This document shows, in pieces, positions 12,662 through 12,989 of a stretch of 12,989 bases of DNA. The translations under genes were made by a program, and so were the position numbers. Source of the stretch: Candidatus Stahliibacteriota bacterium (GTDB lineage: Bacteria > Hydrothermota > Tepidihabitantia > SM23-42); the NCBI GenBank assembly GCA_030613445.1, contig JAUWLY010000045.1, positions 1 through 12,989 on the forward strand, written 5' to 3'. Position 1 is the first letter of the stretch; each line of letters starts with the position of its first letter. The notes under the pieces are model-generated. The model made no database searches. It was given only the letters and a program-made list of their open reading frames with translations, and was not told where the DNA came from.

Positions 12662-12989
12662 TTACACTGTCTTCATCTGTGCATTAAGTATTTTCAGACT
12701 GGTCTCAATGTGTTCAGGACGAATACCATAGTGCGTTACCATTCTAAATCGTAACGGTCCGGTCTGCAAGAATTTAATGCCCTTCTCAGTCATACATCTT
12801 TGGAGTTCTTCCGGTTTCATCGCGTCGTTAACCAGATCGAAGTATAGAATATTTGTCTGAACACGCACCAGGGCAATCGCCAAACCGGGGATCTGACTGA
12901 TACCCTGAGCGAGTTGCTGAGCATTTTGGTGGTCTTCTTTCAAGCGATCGACCATCCGTTCAAGCGCGACTATACCAGGTGATGCGATA
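12662..12989 (-). CDS. L-threonine aldolase, C-terminal part (cut by the window edge)
   Basis: The visible 108 codons run in frame from the window edge to TAA at 12662 and match the small C-terminal domain of PLP-dependent low-specificity L-threonine aldolase, which splits L-threonine to glycine and acetaldehyde. Recognised segments are GIVALERMVDRLKEDH with NAQQLAQGISQIPG, then TNILYFDL (sampling the active-site floor) and FRMVTHYGI near the end. The PLP-binding lysine and the rest of the large domain lie upstream, outside the window. The in-frame ATG at 12955 is internal, not a start. The 82-nt gap to the four-TM gene holds that gene's own promoter, so the two are probably separate transcripts. 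No terminator hairpin was seen. Confidence 0.85.
   Translation of the reverse strand, partial: IASPGIVALERMVDRLKEDHQNAQQLAQGISQIPGLAIALVRVQTNILYFDLVNDAMKPEELQRCMTEKGIKFLQTGPLRFRMVTHYGIRPEHIETSLKILNAQMKTV

Overview
The window is about 13 kb of bacterial DNA of moderate GC content. It probably comes from an anaerobic or microaerophilic member of the FCB-like candidate phyla; a WOR-3/Stahlbacteria- or Cloacimonadota-like genome is my guess, not proven. The hints are two secreted proteins with C-terminal type-A (Por/T9SS-like) sorting domains, a VCBS/FG-GAP repeat protein, two rubredoxins, a cysteine-rich DUF2769-like protein and an alternative PurF-like protein of a type I associate with Bacteroidetes and Clostridia. 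No rRNA, tRNA, CRISPR array, insertion sequence or phage gene was seen.

Layout. 1-200 (-): start of a Ser/Thr protein kinase, cut by the window edge and frameshifted. 201-557: no convincing gene, but a good orphan + strand promoter. 558-1671 (-): RNase Z-like metallo-beta-lactamase-fold hydrolase after a small helical protein of unknown function. 1672-1795: divergent promoter region with overlapping dyads. 1796-2617 (+): a 58-residue rubredoxin and a two-TM membrane protein, the only genes on the + strand. 2634-2667: a perfect bidirectional terminator shared with the convergent cold-shock gene (2671-2892, -). 3038-4857 (-): a secreted propeller-like protein translationally coupled (GTGA overlap, GTG start) to a secreted M23 peptidase with a sorting domain. 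4919-6331 (-): PurF-like phosphoribosyltransferase with Ser instead of Cys at the N-terminal nucleophile position. 6478-8255 (-): SRAP/YedK-type abasic-site protein, HExxH lipoprotein-like protease and a possible 28-codon leader ORF. 8312-10370 (-): DUF2769-like protein and a rubredoxin domain fused to a pyruvate-oxidase-like TPP enzyme. 10491-12579 (-): four-TM protein and VCBS-repeat secreted protein. 12662-12989 (-): C-terminal part of L-threonine aldolase.

How it works together. Most genes have ordinary housekeeping or surface functions and do not form one pathway. Two points tie the window together. First, promoters share a very uniform form, (C)TTGACA - mostly 16 bp - TATAAT-like, and fall into two groups: those 5-15 nt from the start codon with no Shine-Dalgarno (leaderless or nearly so) and those with a leader and a good Shine-Dalgarno. 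Second, there is a rubredoxin/redox theme: a free rubredoxin at 1796 and a rubredoxin-pyruvate oxidase fusion at 8312, both with the unusual CTVCN knuckle. The fusion suggests that electrons from oxidative pyruvate decarboxylation may go to an iron centre rather than to quinone. This is the most novel candidate here.
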